Below are positions 45,429 through 55,345 of a stretch of 64,000 nt of DNA, piece by piece (the first letter of the stretch is position 1; the number at the start of each line of letters is the position of its first letter). Position numbers and translations under genes: made by a program. The notes beneath the pieces were generated by a model. The model saw only the letters and a program-made list of their open reading frames with translations. It was not told where the DNA came from and made no database searches. The DNA comes from Brucella anthropi ATCC 49188 (GTDB lineage Bacteria > Pseudomonadota > Alphaproteobacteria > Rhizobiales > Rhizobiaceae), in the NCBI RefSeq assembly GCF_000017405.1, contig NC_009668.1:248001-312000 (forward strand), in the 5' to 3' direction.

Positions 45429-46256
45429 TCAATGATTGCGCCAGCCCATCAGCTTTTCGATCTTCGCTGCCGAAGCACGCACCTGACTGGTGTAGCGGCT
45501 TTCGTCGGAAAGCACCTTCTGTTCGGGAAGCACGATGGAAATGGTCGCAACGCATTGTCCATCGCGGTCGCAGATCGGGGAAGCAATACAGGCCACCGCA
45601 TAGTCGGATTCCGCAATCTGGATCGAGAGCCGCTCATCGAAGGCTTTCGCTGCAGCCTCCGAGAGACTTGTGGCGTCGATTTCGGCCCGACCGGTTGGAG
45701 AAGTCCGGGCGCAGCGCTTGAAAAGCTCGATCCGTTCATTCGCAGCCAAATGACCGACCAGAAGGCGTCCGGACGCGGTCCAGTTCAAAGGCACTCTTGT
45801 GCCGACACGCGAGGCAACCTGAAACGGGCTTGGTCCGTCCGCCATGGCCAGAACGAGCATATGATCTCCGTCCCGGCCGCAAAGCTGCACCGCTTCGTTT
45901 GCTTCGCGGCAGAGATCATGCATCTCGTGCGTAGCGACGCTCATGAAATCAAGCGACCGCGCATAGGCAAGACCGTAGTGGTAGAGCCGCGCGCCGAGCC
46001 AGATTGCACCATCCGCGTTGCGGGCGAGCATGTTCTTTTCAACGAGATCGTCGATGGTCACATAGACTGTCGACAAAGGCGCCTTGATCGCTTTTGCAAT
46101 CGCATAGGGACCAGCTGGAGCGCCGGTTTCATAAAGATAATCAATCACTTGCAGTGCGCGGTCTATGCCGCTCACGCGCGAGCGGCGTGTCGACTTGTTT
46201 TCAAGGTCGTCCGCAGGGGACGTTTCGGCGGGGACGGTGGGTGATGATGTGCTCAC
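45429..46256 (-). CDS. IclR-family transcriptional regulator
   Basis: A 275-residue regulator. An N-terminal tail rich in S, T and P (1-30) precedes the winged helix ([20 protein letters not shown] and [19 protein letters not shown]) and the effector-binding domain (about 100-270), which ends [16 protein letters not shown]. It is convergent with ridA and divergent from the SelA-like gene, so it can control both the enzyme and the transporter units. The effector is probably a pathway metabolite. Confidence 0.9.
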   Translation of the reverse strand: MSTSSPTVPAETSPADDLENKSTRRSRVSGIDRALQVIDYLYETGAPAGPYAIAKAIKAPLSTVYVTIDDLVEKNMLARNADGAIWLGARLYHYGLAYARSLDFMSVATHEMHDLCREANEAVQLCGRDGDHMLVLAMADGPSPFQVASRVGTRVPLNWTASGRLLVGHLAANERIELFKRCARTSPTGRAEIDATSLSEAAAKAFDERLSIQIAESDYAVACIASPICDRDGQCVATISIVLPEQKVLSDESRYTSQVRASAAKIEKLMGWRNH

Positions 46257-46347
46257 TCAAGTGCTCCATGTGAAACTCAAGAAGTTATTACATTATTATG
46301 GCATATTCGTCTATGCCCGAGGCAGTGAAAGAAATGGGAGAAATGAA

Positions 46348-47544
46348 ATGACCGATGATATTCGCCGCAAGATCGGGCTTCGACCGGTCATCAATGTTTC
46401 TGGTACGATGACATCACTTGGTGCATCCATCGTTGTGCCCGAGGCAGTAGAGGCGATGGCGGCCATCTTGCCACAATTCGTCGAGGTCAATGATCTGCAG
46501 CGTAAGGCGAGCGAAGTGATCGCACGATTGACAGGTGGCGAAGCTGGCTTCGTCACCGCGTCCTGCTCATCAGGCATTACGCTTGCCGTTGCCGGAGCTA
46601 TGACAGGCAACAACCTCCTAGCGATTGAACGATTGCCGGATATCACGTCGGAAAAGAACGAAGTTCTGGTGCAGACCGGTCACGTGGTCAGCTACGGCGC
46701 GCCGGTCGATCAGGCAATCCGGCTTGCGGGAGGCAAAGTCGTCCTGATCGGACAGGCAACATCGACCCACCGTTATCACATGGAACATGCGATTACCGAA
46801 AAGACGGCTGCGGCGGTTTATGTCGTATCGCATCATGTCGTGGACTACGGCCTTCTCCATCTCAGCGAGTTTGTCGAGATCGCACATGCCAAGGGCGTGC
46901 CGGTGATCGTGGACGCTGCATCTGAATATGACCTGAAGCTGTTTCTGGAAAAGGGCGCAGATATCGCAATCTATTCGGGACACAAGTTTCTGGGCGGCCC
47001 GACCTCTGGCATCGTTGCAGGCAGGAAGGAACTTGTCCGTAATGCTTTCCTGCAGAATCTTGGCATCGGGCGAGGCATGAAAGTCGGCAAAGAGAGCATT
47101 TACGGCGTCATGGCAGCGCTGGAAGCGTGGGAAAAGCGTGACCATGCTGGAATTCGCGAGAGGGAAACCGGATATCTGGAACTGTGGAAGAAGACGCTGG
47201 ATGGTCGCCCCGGTATCACGGCTCTGATCGAACCAGATCCGACCAACAATCCGCTCGACCGCCTGCGAGTAATTGTATCAGCTGCTGATGCCCACATCAC
47301 GGCCTGGGATTTGGTAACCGCTCTTGCGCGAGGGAACCCACCGATCATCACACGTGACCATGAGGTAGAGCACAACTATTTCTATCTCGATCCCTGTAAT
47401 CTTCATCCCGGTCAGGAAACCGTTGTTGCGCAGCGTCTTGGTGAGGAGCTCGATAAAGCCCGGGCGTCTAATGAGATTATCGCCACTCCTTTTGAGGACC
47501 GAAGCAGACATCGTTTCGACGGTTTGCTGCGTTGGCCGGATTGA
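46348..47544 (+). CDS. SelA/DgaE-like PLP-dependent enzyme (possible ammonia-lyase)
   Basis: A 398-residue PLP enzyme of the selenocysteine synthase-like group, which also contains D-glucosaminate-6-phosphate ammonia-lyase (DgaE). The N-terminal part [20 protein letters not shown] is the group hallmark, [14 protein letters not shown] binds the cofactor phosphate, and [13 protein letters not shown] holds the PLP lysine. Relatives of this kind deaminate amino sugars or amino acids to keto acids. ATG 46348 is preferred; the in-frame region upstream lies in the iclR promoter. The neighbours RidA and amidohydrolase fit an enamine-forming step. Confidence 0.85.
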   Translation: MTDDIRRKIGLRPVINVSGTMTSLGASIVVPEAVEAMAAILPQFVEVNDLQRKASEVIARLTGGEAGFVTASCSSGITLAVAGAMTGNNLLAIERLPDITSEKNEVLVQTGHVVSYGAPVDQAIRLAGGKVVLIGQATSTHRYHMEHAITEKTAAAVYVVSHHVVDYGLLHLSEFVEIAHAKGVPVIVDAASEYDLKLFLEKGADIAIYSGHKFLGGPTSGIVAGRKELVRNAFLQNLGIGRGMKVGKESIYGVMAALEAWEKRDHAGIRERETGYLELWKKTLDGRPGITALIEPDPTNNPLDRLRVIVSAADAHITAWDLVTALARGNPPIITRDHEVEHNYFYLDPCNLHPGQETVVAQRLGEELDKARASNEIIATPFEDRSRHRFDGLLRWPD

Positions 47545-47579
47545 TACTCGGAAGAGCCTGAGTAAAGCGGAGGAACATC

Positions 47580-49415
47580 ATGACGTCTGAGAAAATAGCG
47601 ACGGTTGGAAAACACGAACCTGTTTTATCCGTTCTAGGACTAACCACTTCTTTTCTGGTCGATGGTGTCTGGAAGCCTGTTGTCGATGATGTTTCCTTCG
47701 ATGTCCACCCCGGAGAAACGGTGGCAATCGTCGGGGAATCCGGCTCGGGCAAGAGCGTAACCTCGCTGTCGATCATGCGGCTTCTGCAGAAGGATACGAG
47801 CCGCACCGAAGGCAGTATCAGGTTGGGAGATCGGGAGCTTCTGACGCTCCCGGAAGAGGAAATGCGCCGGATACGCGGCAATGAAATCTCCATGATCTTT
47901 CAGGAGCCGATGACCAGCCTCAACCCGCTCTTCACAATCGGAGACCAGATTTCGGAAGCATTGCTCTGCCATTCGCAAATGTCGAAGGCAGATGCGCGCG
48001 CTGAGACGATCCGCTTGCTTGAAAAGGTCCGTATCCCGTCGGCTGCTTCCCGCTTCGATGAATATCCGCATCGCTTTTCAGGCGGTATGCGTCAGCGTGT
48101 CATGATCGCGATGGCTCTGGCGTCGAGACCCAAACTGCTGATCGCCGACGAACCGACAACGGCATTGGATGTGACCATTCAGGGGCAGATACTCGATCTT
48201 ATCAAGACATTGCAGGAAGAAGAGGGCACGTCCGTTCTTTTCATCACGCATGACATGGGCGTGGTGGCCGAAATATCGGATCGCACAGTCGTCATGTTTC
48301 GGGGAAAGCAGGTTGAGACAGGGCAGACTGCCGATATTTTCCGGCAGAGCCAGCATCCTTATACGCGAGCACTTTTGTCGGCGGTTCCTGTACTGGGTTC
48401 AATGCAGGGCTATCAACGTCCTCTGCGGTTTCCGATAGTAGACAATGCTACTGGCCTTTCGGAAACGCCGGTCGAGGTGGCGGATACGGTCGACAAGATC
48501 GATGTACCCGTGTTGGAAGTGAAAGGGCTTACCAAGCGCTTCGAGATTTATTCGGGCTTTATGTCTCGCCTGAGCGGGCGTGTTCATGCCGTGGAAAACG
48601 TGTCCTTCGATCTTCGCAAGGGTGAAACCCTTTCGCTGGTTGGTGAGAGTGGGTGTGGGAAATCGACGACCGGGCGCGCCATCATGCGGCTGAGCGAACC
48701 GGATTCCGGTGAAGTTCTGGTTGAAGGCCGAAACATTCTGTCCCTTGACAAACAGGCTATGCGCGAGATGCGACGGTCGGTTCAGATGATCTTTCAGGAT
48801 CCCTATGCATCGTTGAACCCGCGCATGACAGTGGGTGCCGCGATCGCGGAACCCTACATTGAACACCGGCTGGGGAGTGTGCGGGACGCGAAGGATGTTG
48901 TCGCCGATATGCTGGAGAAAGTTGGCCTCACGCCTGATATGGCAAAGCGCTATCCGCATGAATTCTCTGGCGGGCAAAGGCAGCGTGTCTGTATCGCCCG
49001 CGCGCTTGCCTTGAAACCTAAAGTCATCGTGGCAGATGAGAGTGTGTCGGCGCTCGACGTCTCGATCAAGGCGCAGGTCATCAATCTCATGCTCGATCTT
49101 CAACAAAGTCTCGATCTAGCGTTTCTGTTCATCTCACACGATATGGCCGTCGTCGAGCGTGTAAGCCATCGTGTGGCCGTCATGTATCTGGGCGAGATCG
49201 TAGAAATCGGACCGAGATCGGCGGTATTTGAGAACCCTCAACATGATTACACACGCAAGCTGATGGCGGCTGTTCCTGTTCCTGATCCTGATCGACGCGG
49301 GGTGAAGCTTTCAAGCGAAACGGGAGAACTCAAGAGCCCAATCCGTCCTGCGGATTTCGTTGTGCCTTTGCGCGAATATCGAGAGGTATCGCCGCAGCAC
49401 TTCGTGGCGTTGTAG
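47580..49415 (+). CDS. fused dipeptide ABC ATPases (DppD-DppF type)
   Basis: A 611-residue protein with two complete ATPase domains. Domain 1 (about 15-270) has Walker [12 protein letters not shown] and signature [16 protein letters not shown]; domain 2 (about 305-590) has Walker [12 protein letters not shown] and signature [16 protein letters not shown]. Both keep Walker B aspartates ([20 protein letters not shown]) and switch histidines. It energises the permeases at 41839-43655. It lies directly after the SelA-like gene, 35 bp apart. Confidence 0.93.
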   Translation: MTSEKIATVGKHEPVLSVLGLTTSFLVDGVWKPVVDDVSFDVHPGETVAIVGESGSGKSVTSLSIMRLLQKDTSRTEGSIRLGDRELLTLPEEEMRRIRGNEISMIFQEPMTSLNPLFTIGDQISEALLCHSQMSKADARAETIRLLEKVRIPSAASRFDEYPHRFSGGMRQRVMIAMALASRPKLLIADEPTTALDVTIQGQILDLIKTLQEEEGTSVLFITHDMGVVAEISDRTVVMFRGKQVETGQTADIFRQSQHPYTRALLSAVPVLGSMQGYQRPLRFPIVDNATGLSETPVEVADTVDKIDVPVLEVKGLTKRFEIYSGFMSRLSGRVHAVENVSFDLRKGETLSLVGESGCGKSTTGRAIMRLSEPDSGEVLVEGRNILSLDKQAMREMRRSVQMIFQDPYASLNPRMTVGAAIAEPYIEHRLGSVRDAKDVVADMLEKVGLTPDMAKRYPHEFSGGQRQRVCIARALALKPKVIVADESVSALDVSIKAQVINLMLDLQQSLDLAFLFISHDMAVVERVSHRVAVMYLGEIVEIGPRSAVFENPQHDYTRKLMAAVPVPDPDRRGVKLSSETGELKSPIRPADFVVPLREYREVSPQHFVAL

Positions 49416-49428
49416 AGAATGCAATTCA

Positions 49429-50193
49429 TTATGGTGCGCCGAGACGATCCAGTGCAGTGCGAAGCGGAGTTTCGGAAATGTGGATCAGTCCGGCATAGGG
49501 GCTCGCCATATCTGAAATCACGAAAATCGCGCCGGCAACGGACAATGAGCATACGATTATTATCAGTATGACAGTGCTGTTTAGCGGGGCCTGTAGGCCA
49601 AAAGTTGCGAATAAAAGCGCCAGCCATGAAATCAGCACGATGAGAAATGGGACAGGCAGCCCTTCATCTGTCGTTTCCACTAATTGCCAGTGACCTTCTG
49701 CAATCATGCCGCTGACTTCAAGCGCGCGTGTTTGGAGAGAGCCTTGCGCGGCGTCCTTCGGGTTCAACGCGCGCAGACTGTCCTGAATATCCTCAATATC
49801 CTTGAACTCCGGCAAAGCTCCATTGGAGAGCTCATCGGCCCGCTCGGCATTCCATGCCCGATCGAGACGTTTCTGGATTATTTGCTTGAGTACGGTACGT
49901 GGATGCTCCGTTTCAGGACCATAGCGGGCCATGATCCGGTCCAGGAGAACAATACGGGCCGCCGATGTCTTCATCTCGGCTTGCGCATTGTCATAATCGG
50001 ATTTTGCTGAAGCAATCAGAAGTCCGAGAGCGAGAGCGGAAAGTGTCCCGACAACAGCGGTGGCAAGGCGTATGACATCCTTGGACTCGGAGTTGAGATG
50101 ATGCTCGGGCAAACGCGATCGAGCGAACATGCCAAGCATAGTCGCCAATATCAGGATGAAGAATACCAGTGCGCCAAGCAATAAAGAGTTCAA
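49429..50193 (-). CDS. DUF4239-type bestrophin-like membrane protein
   Basis: A 254-residue protein. Two N-terminal hydrophobic segments (LGALVFFILILATMLGMFA; VVGTLSALALGLLIASA) frame a loop, followed by a soluble helical region (70-180) and two C-terminal membrane segments (FLIVLISWLALLFATFGL; LIIIVCSLSVAGAIFVI). This pattern fits DUF4239 proteins, distantly bestrophin-like, of unknown function. It is convergent with the fused ATPase gene. Confidence 0.7.
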   Translation of the reverse strand: MNSLLLGALVFFILILATMLGMFARSRLPEHHLNSESKDVIRLATAVVGTLSALALGLLIASAKSDYDNAQAEMKTSAARIVLLDRIMARYGPETEHPRTVLKQIIQKRLDRAWNAERADELSNGALPEFKDIEDIQDSLRALNPKDAAQGSLQTRALEVSGMIAEGHWQLVETTDEGLPVPFLIVLISWLALLFATFGLQAPLNSTVILIIIVCSLSVAGAIFVISDMASPYAGLIHISETPLRTALDRLGAP

Positions 50194-50352
50194 CTTCGCC
50201 TTCCGCGACTTGCTCTCGAATGATCGCTCATTGAAACTTAGTATATCATCTGTGAGTTGAGATGCAGCTTCACCAAAAGGGTGGTGTTTTCGGCTCGATA
50301 TGGCCCGGTATGCGAAGAAAGTGCATTCAATAAATTACGCTGCGATCAGATG

Positions 50353-50383
50353 AAAAAGGTCGGCACATATGGCCGACCCTTTG
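50353..50383 (-). terminator. rho-independent terminator of terC
   Basis: On the minus strand GTCGGC and GCCGAC pair around an ATATG-containing loop, followed by a run of five T (50353-50357). It stops the TerC transcript 20 bp after its stop codon. Confidence 0.75.
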
Positions 50384-50402
50384 TTATCAAAACTGCTTTC
50401 AA

Positions 50403-51422
50403 TCAGTTCTCTGTATGTTGCTGCTTGGCGAGGTCCTCAACGCTCATGTCCGGTTCGTTACGGGTTTTATACAGCGAATAAAGCACACCGCTTGCGAGGA
50501 TAGCCAGCGTTACGACAAGCGACAGCAGCGTGTTGATGTGAACGCCCAGCGGTACAAGGAAAATCTTGATGCCGATCAGTACGAGAATGATAGCAAGCGA
50601 AACCTGTAGATAGCGGAACCGGTTCATCGCCGCAGCCAGCGCAAAATAGAGCGCGCGCAAGCCCAGAACGGCAAAGATGTTCGAAGTGTAGACGATAAAC
50701 GTGTCCTGAGTGACTGCGAAGACGGCGGGGACAGAGTCGACTGCAAAGATCAGATCGACAGTTTCCACCATGATGAGCGCGACCGCCAAAGGGGTCAACC
50801 AGGTGACCATCTTGCCAGTTTTGGGATGTGGCTGTTTGACCGTGAAGTTGCGACCATGCAATTCGCGGGTGATATTGAACCGGCGACGAAGGAACTTGAA
50901 GACAGCGTTCTGCTCGATGTCGGGTGTCTCGTCCTGATGGCCGAACATCTTGAAGCCGGTGAAAACGAGAAACGCGCCAAAGAGGAACAGAATCCAGTTG
51001 AACTCGTGCACAAGGGCTGCACCAAGTCCGATCAGGATTGCCCGGAAGGCGATAACGCCGAGAATACCCCAGAACAAAACACGATGCTGGTAAAGACGAG
51101 GAATGCCAAGAAAGCCGAAGATCGTTGCGATAACAAACATGTTGTCCATCGCAAGACTCTGTTCGATCAGATAGCCGGTATAAAATTCCAGGCCGGATTC
51201 CGCTCCGCGCTGCCACCACACCCAGCCACCGAAGGCGAGTGCGATCAGAACATAAAAGCCATAAAGCAGGAGGCTTTCCTTGGCTTCGATCTCGTGTTCG
51301 TCACGATGGAGAATGCCGAGGTCGAAGACAAGCAAGCCAACGACGACGACGATAAACGCCGCCCAGAAATATACAGGTGTGCCAAGAAAATCGCCCGAAA
51401 GGGCTACAATAAGCGAATCCAT
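50403..51422 (-). CDS. TerC/Alx-family membrane protein
   Basis: A 339-residue polytopic TerC protein. Features are FDLGILHRDEHEIEAKESLL, LAMDNMFVIATIFGFLGIP (acidic DN motif) and VDLIFAVDSVPAVFAVTQD (second acidic motif), typical of the TerC/Alx group linked to metal ion export, manganese in Alx and MeeF/MeeY relatives. The in-frame extension upstream of ATG 51422 is not typical, and GGAG lies 11 nt before that ATG. A yybP-ykoY riboswitch was looked for upstream and not seen. Confidence 0.88.
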   Translation of the reverse strand: MDSLIVALSGDFLGTPVYFWAAFIVVVVGLLVFDLGILHRDEHEIEAKESLLLYGFYVLIALAFGGWVWWQRGAESGLEFYTGYLIEQSLAMDNMFVIATIFGFLGIPRLYQHRVLFWGILGVIAFRAILIGLGAALVHEFNWILFLFGAFLVFTGFKMFGHQDETPDIEQNAVFKFLRRRFNITRELHGRNFTVKQPHPKTGKMVTWLTPLAVALIMVETVDLIFAVDSVPAVFAVTQDTFIVYTSNIFAVLGLRALYFALAAAMNRFRYLQVSLAIILVLIGIKIFLVPLGVHINTLLSLVVTLAILASGVLYSLYKTRNEPDMSVEDLAKQQHTEN

Positions 51423-51661
51423 CGCCGGACCATCTCCATTTGAACAAGTGGAGCAGCCCCGACATCGCCATAGCGGTAGCCATGACCAGAGGGGCCCGGC
51501 GCTGCATTTCTTCAAATGTGTATGGTTTTGCCAAGTTCAAGAGTGGAACCTGAATTTTTTGTAATGTTCGATCCGGTATGTGTCCCGTTTTGAAAACTCT
51601 TAATGCGGGTTACGATATCTAAGTTGGGTACTGGAAGTTGGTTGCCGCTAAACGCGACATG
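51423..51661. other. intergenic region between terC and the tRNA terminator
   Basis: No convincing gene. A minus-strand frame of 79 codons (51301-51540) overlaps terC and has a hydrophobic stretch, but no ribosome binding site or family resemblance. No metal riboswitch was recognised. Confidence 0.5.
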
Positions 51662-51688
51662 AAAAAAGCCAGGAAGTATCCGGGCTTG
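51662..51688 (-). terminator. terminator after tRNA-Gln
   Basis: On the minus strand AAGCC and GGCTT pair (with an inner GG/CC) around ATACTT, followed by TTTTTTC. It lies 35 nt downstream of the tRNA. Confidence 0.65.
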
Positions 51689-51722
51689 TTGTCTATAACA
51701 TTGATTTTCTTGAAGAAAGTAT

Positions 51723-51796
51723 TGGCTGGGGAACCTGGATTCGAACCAAGACTAGCGGAGTCAGAGTCCGCTGTTCTACCCTTAAACTATTCCCCA
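51723..51796 (-). tRNA. tRNA-Gln (anticodon CTG)
   Basis: Minus-strand cloverleaf. The acceptor TGGGGAA (51796-51790) pairs with TTCCCCA, followed by G and an encoded CCA. The anticodon stem GCGGA/TCCGC frames the loop CTCTGAC, giving anticodon CTG, which reads CAG. The T-loop GGTTCGAATCC is canonical. Confidence 0.95.
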
Positions 51797-52009
51797 GCAG
51801 GAATATGCAAATGCCTTCGATCTAGAGGCCTGCAAGCGCGATAAAGCGTCAGCTCATTCGCGACGGCTTCCATCTAGCGAACTCAAACACCGAACGCAAT
51901 ACTTTTCTTCGAAAAAAATCAAAGCGATTTAAGTTATCCAGCAATTGCTGATTTCATGCGATAGGGTCGCTGCAAATTGATGCGCTGAGGAATGGTTTCT
52001 GGAAGCCGG

Positions 52010-52100
52010 CGCATAAAAAAGCCCGGCCAGCGGAGGAGCGGCCGGGCAAAGGGCAGGCTGACCGGGAGGGGACCCGGTATGTGAAGGTGGCGCCTGCCAG
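52010..52100 (-). ncRNA. cuckoo/CcsR-like RNA in the 3' region of the DUF1127 mRNA
   Basis: On the minus strand a GGCAGGC/GCCTGCC outer stem (52058-52098 region) encloses an ACCGGG/CCCGGT hairpin with a CCCCTCCC-rich loop. The next hairpin, GCCCGGCC/GGCCGGGC, has CTCCTCC in the loop and ends in TTTTTT (52015-52048). The arrangement DUF1127 gene followed by CCUCC-loop hairpins is that of the CcsR locus in Rhodobacter, where the RNAs are cut from the mRNA. The 51797-52009 stretch downstream holds nothing else recognised. Confidence 0.7.
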
Positions 52101-52157
52101 ATGATTTGTCTGCGGGCTCAAAAAGGCTGCGCCTTACTTACCCGAAGATATGTTGGT

Positions 52158-52460
52158 TCAGCAGATCAGGCGTGTAGCCTTGATCTGCAACCGAGCGTCT
52201 GCCAGCTCACTCAGAACCCGCGTAGGGTCTTCCGTGCCGCGATAATGAGCTGCCGTGTAAATATCCTCACGGCGAAGTCCGATATCGCGCAGCATGTGGT
52301 CGTCAAAGCTGCTCAGGTTCAGCACTTGCCGTCGACCATTGGAAAACGTCCAGCGACGCATGATCGACGTAAATACGGTCTTTACCATTTGCACGAACGT
52401 GGAGGTTTGTCCGCTTATTGCAGGTAAATGCGTTGTCGTTATCTTGCTTGTCGCTGTCAT
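52158..52460 (-). CDS. DUF1127 domain small protein
   Basis: A 100-residue basic protein. The DUF1127 core is residues about 45-70, with SSFDDHMLRDIGLRREDIYT showing the LxDIGLxRxDI signature. The N-terminus (1-40) is longer than in the 45-50-residue members. DUF1127 proteins in alphaproteobacteria affect RNA turnover and phosphate or carbon metabolism and often lie upstream of CCUCC-loop sRNAs, as here. It is divergent from a LysR regulator that may control it. Confidence 0.85.
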   Translation of the reverse strand: MTATSKITTTHLPAISGQTSTFVQMVKTVFTSIMRRWTFSNGRRQVLNLSSFDDHMLRDIGLRREDIYTAAHYRGTEDPTRVLSELADARLQIKATRLIC

Positions 52461-52617
52461 GTCCGCTCTCCTTTGATCTGGCGGGGCTAAGTGATCCTTA
52501 TCGTCAGGGTCATTCGCTTTCGCGGCTCCTTTTCCTTTACGATGGCGGCTTTATCCAACAATCGAATTGATTGTTCCAACGAATGTTTTTAATGTAATTC
52601 TTCAATAATAATGATGG

Positions 52618-53583
52618 ATGACGCCGATGAGCACGCCTCTGGATCTCGATCAGTTGCAGACCTTCATAGCGATAGCGGATGCGGGCAGTTTTACGCGGGC
52701 AGCCGATGCCGTTTTCAAGACGCAATCCGCTGTTTCCATGCAGATGCGCCGGCTGGAAGAGCGTATTGGTAAACCGTTATTTGAACGTGATGGACGGACC
52801 AATCGTCTTACTGAAGAGGGTGAGCGGCTTCTGCTTTATGCACGCCGCATGATGCAGCTCAATGGTGAAACCATCGCTGCGTTTGATGACACTCAACTGG
52901 AAGGCCACGTGCGTATCGGTACGCCGGACGATTATGCCGATCGGTTTTTGCCGGAAATCATGGCGCGTTTTGCGCGATCAAACCCGCGCGTCGAATTGTC
53001 GGTTGTGTGCGAACCGACCGTCAATCTGGACGAGATGATCCGCCGCGGAACACTGGATATTGCTCTTGTCACCCAGTGCGATGATAAGCGTCGCTCCGAG
53101 GTCGTTCGTACAGAACCACTGCTATGGGTGACTTCTGCCAATCATGCGGTGCATGAAGAGGCTGTCCTGCCGCTTGCTGTCGGGCGCCCGACCTGTATCT
53201 GGCGACATGCAGCCATTGATGTACTGGAAGCGGCCAGACGAGATTATCGCATCATCATCACAAGCTGGTCAGCGACCGTTCTGGCGGCGGCGGTTCTCTC
53301 CGGCCTTGCGGTCTCGGTTCTTCCAGAATGTGCACTGCGTCCCGGTATGCGGGTCCTGGGTGAAGCAGATGGGTTTGGAAAGCTGCCGGAATTCGGCATT
53401 GGCATCATGCGCGGCCATACAAAACAGAATGCCGTTGTCGACGCACTTGCACAGCATATTATTGAAAGTCTAGACAATATATCGTCACCGCAGCCCGGCG
53501 CGATGGCTTCGGCGGAAATTTCGCCGTTTCCGGCGGTTCGTACGAGGAGGGTGCGAGCCAACGAATTGCTGCCAGGATGGTGA
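52618..53583 (+). CDS. LysR-family regulator (LsrB/VtlR-like)
   Basis: A 321-residue LysR protein. The winged helix LDLDQLQTFIAIADAGSFTR and KTQSAVSMQMRRLEERIGK resembles rhizobial LsrB and Brucella VtlR; the effector domain starts VRIGTPDDYADRFLPEIMARF. In Brucella VtlR activates sRNA and small DUF1127 protein genes, and here a DUF1127 gene lies divergently. Cysteines at about 131, 154, 193 and 238 could allow redox sensing as proposed for LsrB, but I cannot align them. A paralog rather than the ortholog is possible. Confidence 0.8.
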   Translation: MTPMSTPLDLDQLQTFIAIADAGSFTRAADAVFKTQSAVSMQMRRLEERIGKPLFERDGRTNRLTEEGERLLLYARRMMQLNGETIAAFDDTQLEGHVRIGTPDDYADRFLPEIMARFARSNPRVELSVVCEPTVNLDEMIRRGTLDIALVTQCDDKRRSEVVRTEPLLWVTSANHAVHEEAVLPLAVGRPTCIWRHAAIDVLEAARRDYRIIITSWSATVLAAAVLSGLAVSVLPECALRPGMRVLGEADGFGKLPEFGIGIMRGHTKQNAVVDALAQHIIESLDNISSPQPGAMASAEISPFPAVRTRRVRANELLPGW

Positions 53584-53645
53584 CGACTCCGTAAATCGCC
53601 GCATGGCTTCTTGACCAGCCATGCCACCTGGTTGCCTATGATGGG

Positions 53646-55235
53646 ATGAGCATGGGTTCCGATTCGAGTTTTACCGGCGCATCGTCTAATGTTGCCGAGT
53701 ATAGCGTTTCCGAGATTTCCGGCGCGTTAAAGCGCACGGTTGAGGATACGTTCGGGCATGTGCGCGTGCGCGGCGAAATTTCCGGCTATCGTGGTCCGCA
53801 TTCGTCGGGGCATGCCTATTTCGCATTGAAAGATGATCGCGCGCGTCTCGAAGCCGTCATCTGGCGCGGTTCGATGAGTCGCCTCCGCTTCCGTCCCGAA
53901 GAGGGGATGGAAGTCATTGCTACAGGCAAACTCACGACCTATCCGGGCTCGTCGAAATACCAGATTGTCATCGAACAGATGGAGCCTGCCGGGGCTGGCG
54001 CCTTGATGGCGCTTCTGGAAGAACGCAAGCGACGGCTTGCTACTGAAGGGTTGTTTGATCCAGCAGTAAAGCAGCTTCTACCCTTTATGCCCCGTGTGAT
54101 CGGAGTGGTGACTTCTCCGACCGGTGCCGTCATTCGTGATATTATCCATCGCATTGCTGATCGTTATCCGCTGCATGTCATTGTCTGGCCCGTGCGCGTG
54201 CAGGGCGAGACAAGTGGACCTGAAGTGGCCGCCGCGGTGGACGGTTTCAACGCTTTGCCCGACGAAGGGAATATTCCGAGGCCGGATGTGCTGATCGTTG
54301 CGCGGGGTGGCGGCAGTCTGGAAGACCTTTGGGGCTTCAATGACGAAATCGTCGTTCGTGCCGTTGCTGCATCGCATATACCGGTAATTTCTGCGGTCGG
54401 CCACGAAACCGACTGGACTTTGATTGATCTTGCAGCCGACATTCGTGCTCCCACGCCAACAGGCGCGGCGGAAATGGCGGTGCCTGTAAAGGCGGACCTG
54501 CTGGCAACGCTGGCGGGGCAATCCGCGCGGCTTTCGTCGGCCATGTCCCGCTTTATCGACCTTAAACGGCAAGCCCACCGTTCGGCAGCGCGAGCTCTTC
54601 CGTCGGCTGACCAGTTGCTGGCTTTGCCGCGTCGGCGTTTCGATGAAGCCGCTGCGCGCCTCACGCGGGCTCTGTTCGTCAATACGCAAAAGAAGCGGGT
54701 CCACTTTGACGGTCATGCGCGACAGTTATCGCCGCGCCTCCTTCAACGCCGGTTTACGGAACTGCAGCGCGATGTTTCCGCTCTTGGACAAAGACTGCCT
54801 CGTGCGCTCGAGGCATTCCTGCGTGAACGACGAACGGCTTTCATTCATCGGGCAAATCGCCTTTCGGCGGAGCCGATACTGCGGCGAACAAAACTTACGA
54901 GCGTTGCAATAGAACAGCTGGATCGTCGTCGCGATCAAGCCGTCCGTCTTCTCATTGAACGAGCTAAACGGCGTGGGCAGGAACTGGAGCGTCTTATGCG
55001 CACGCTTTCTTATGAAAGCGTTCTAGAGCGCGGTTTTGCGGTTGTCTTCGATGAAGAAGGGAAACCGGTGAAGCAGGCTGGATCCGTATCGGCTGGCGAT
55101 GCATTGTCTATTCGGTTTCGCGACGGTGAGGTTGCCGTCGTTGCGGGTGATGAGGACGAGAGCGAGCCCGCAAAGCTTGTACAAACAAAAAAGGTTCAGT
55201 CTCCCGGCTCTGGCAATCAGGGATCGTTATTTTAG
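53646..55235 (+). CDS. xseA: exodeoxyribonuclease VII large subunit
   Basis: A 529-residue nuclease subunit. The N-terminal OB fold (about 15-110) has [20 protein letters not shown] and [20 protein letters not shown]. The catalytic region (about 130-340) has [13 protein letters not shown] and [15 protein letters not shown], and ends in [15 protein letters not shown] long helical region follows, and the C-terminal [17 protein letters not shown] is typical. It degrades single-stranded DNA together with XseB, which is not in this window. Confidence 0.95.
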
Positions 55236-55345
55236 CAACAGTCAGTCGCTGTATTTTCCGTTTTCTGCTGAGATTGTTTGGCCTTAAGGCTGGCTTAAGC
55301 TTGGACGTCTTTTTCTCGCGCATCTGTCATTGTTAGAGATTCAGG

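Noticed and set aside
51423..51661. yybP-ykoY manganese riboswitch ahead of terC
   Set aside because: The expected conserved core was not found; only unstructured sequence seen.
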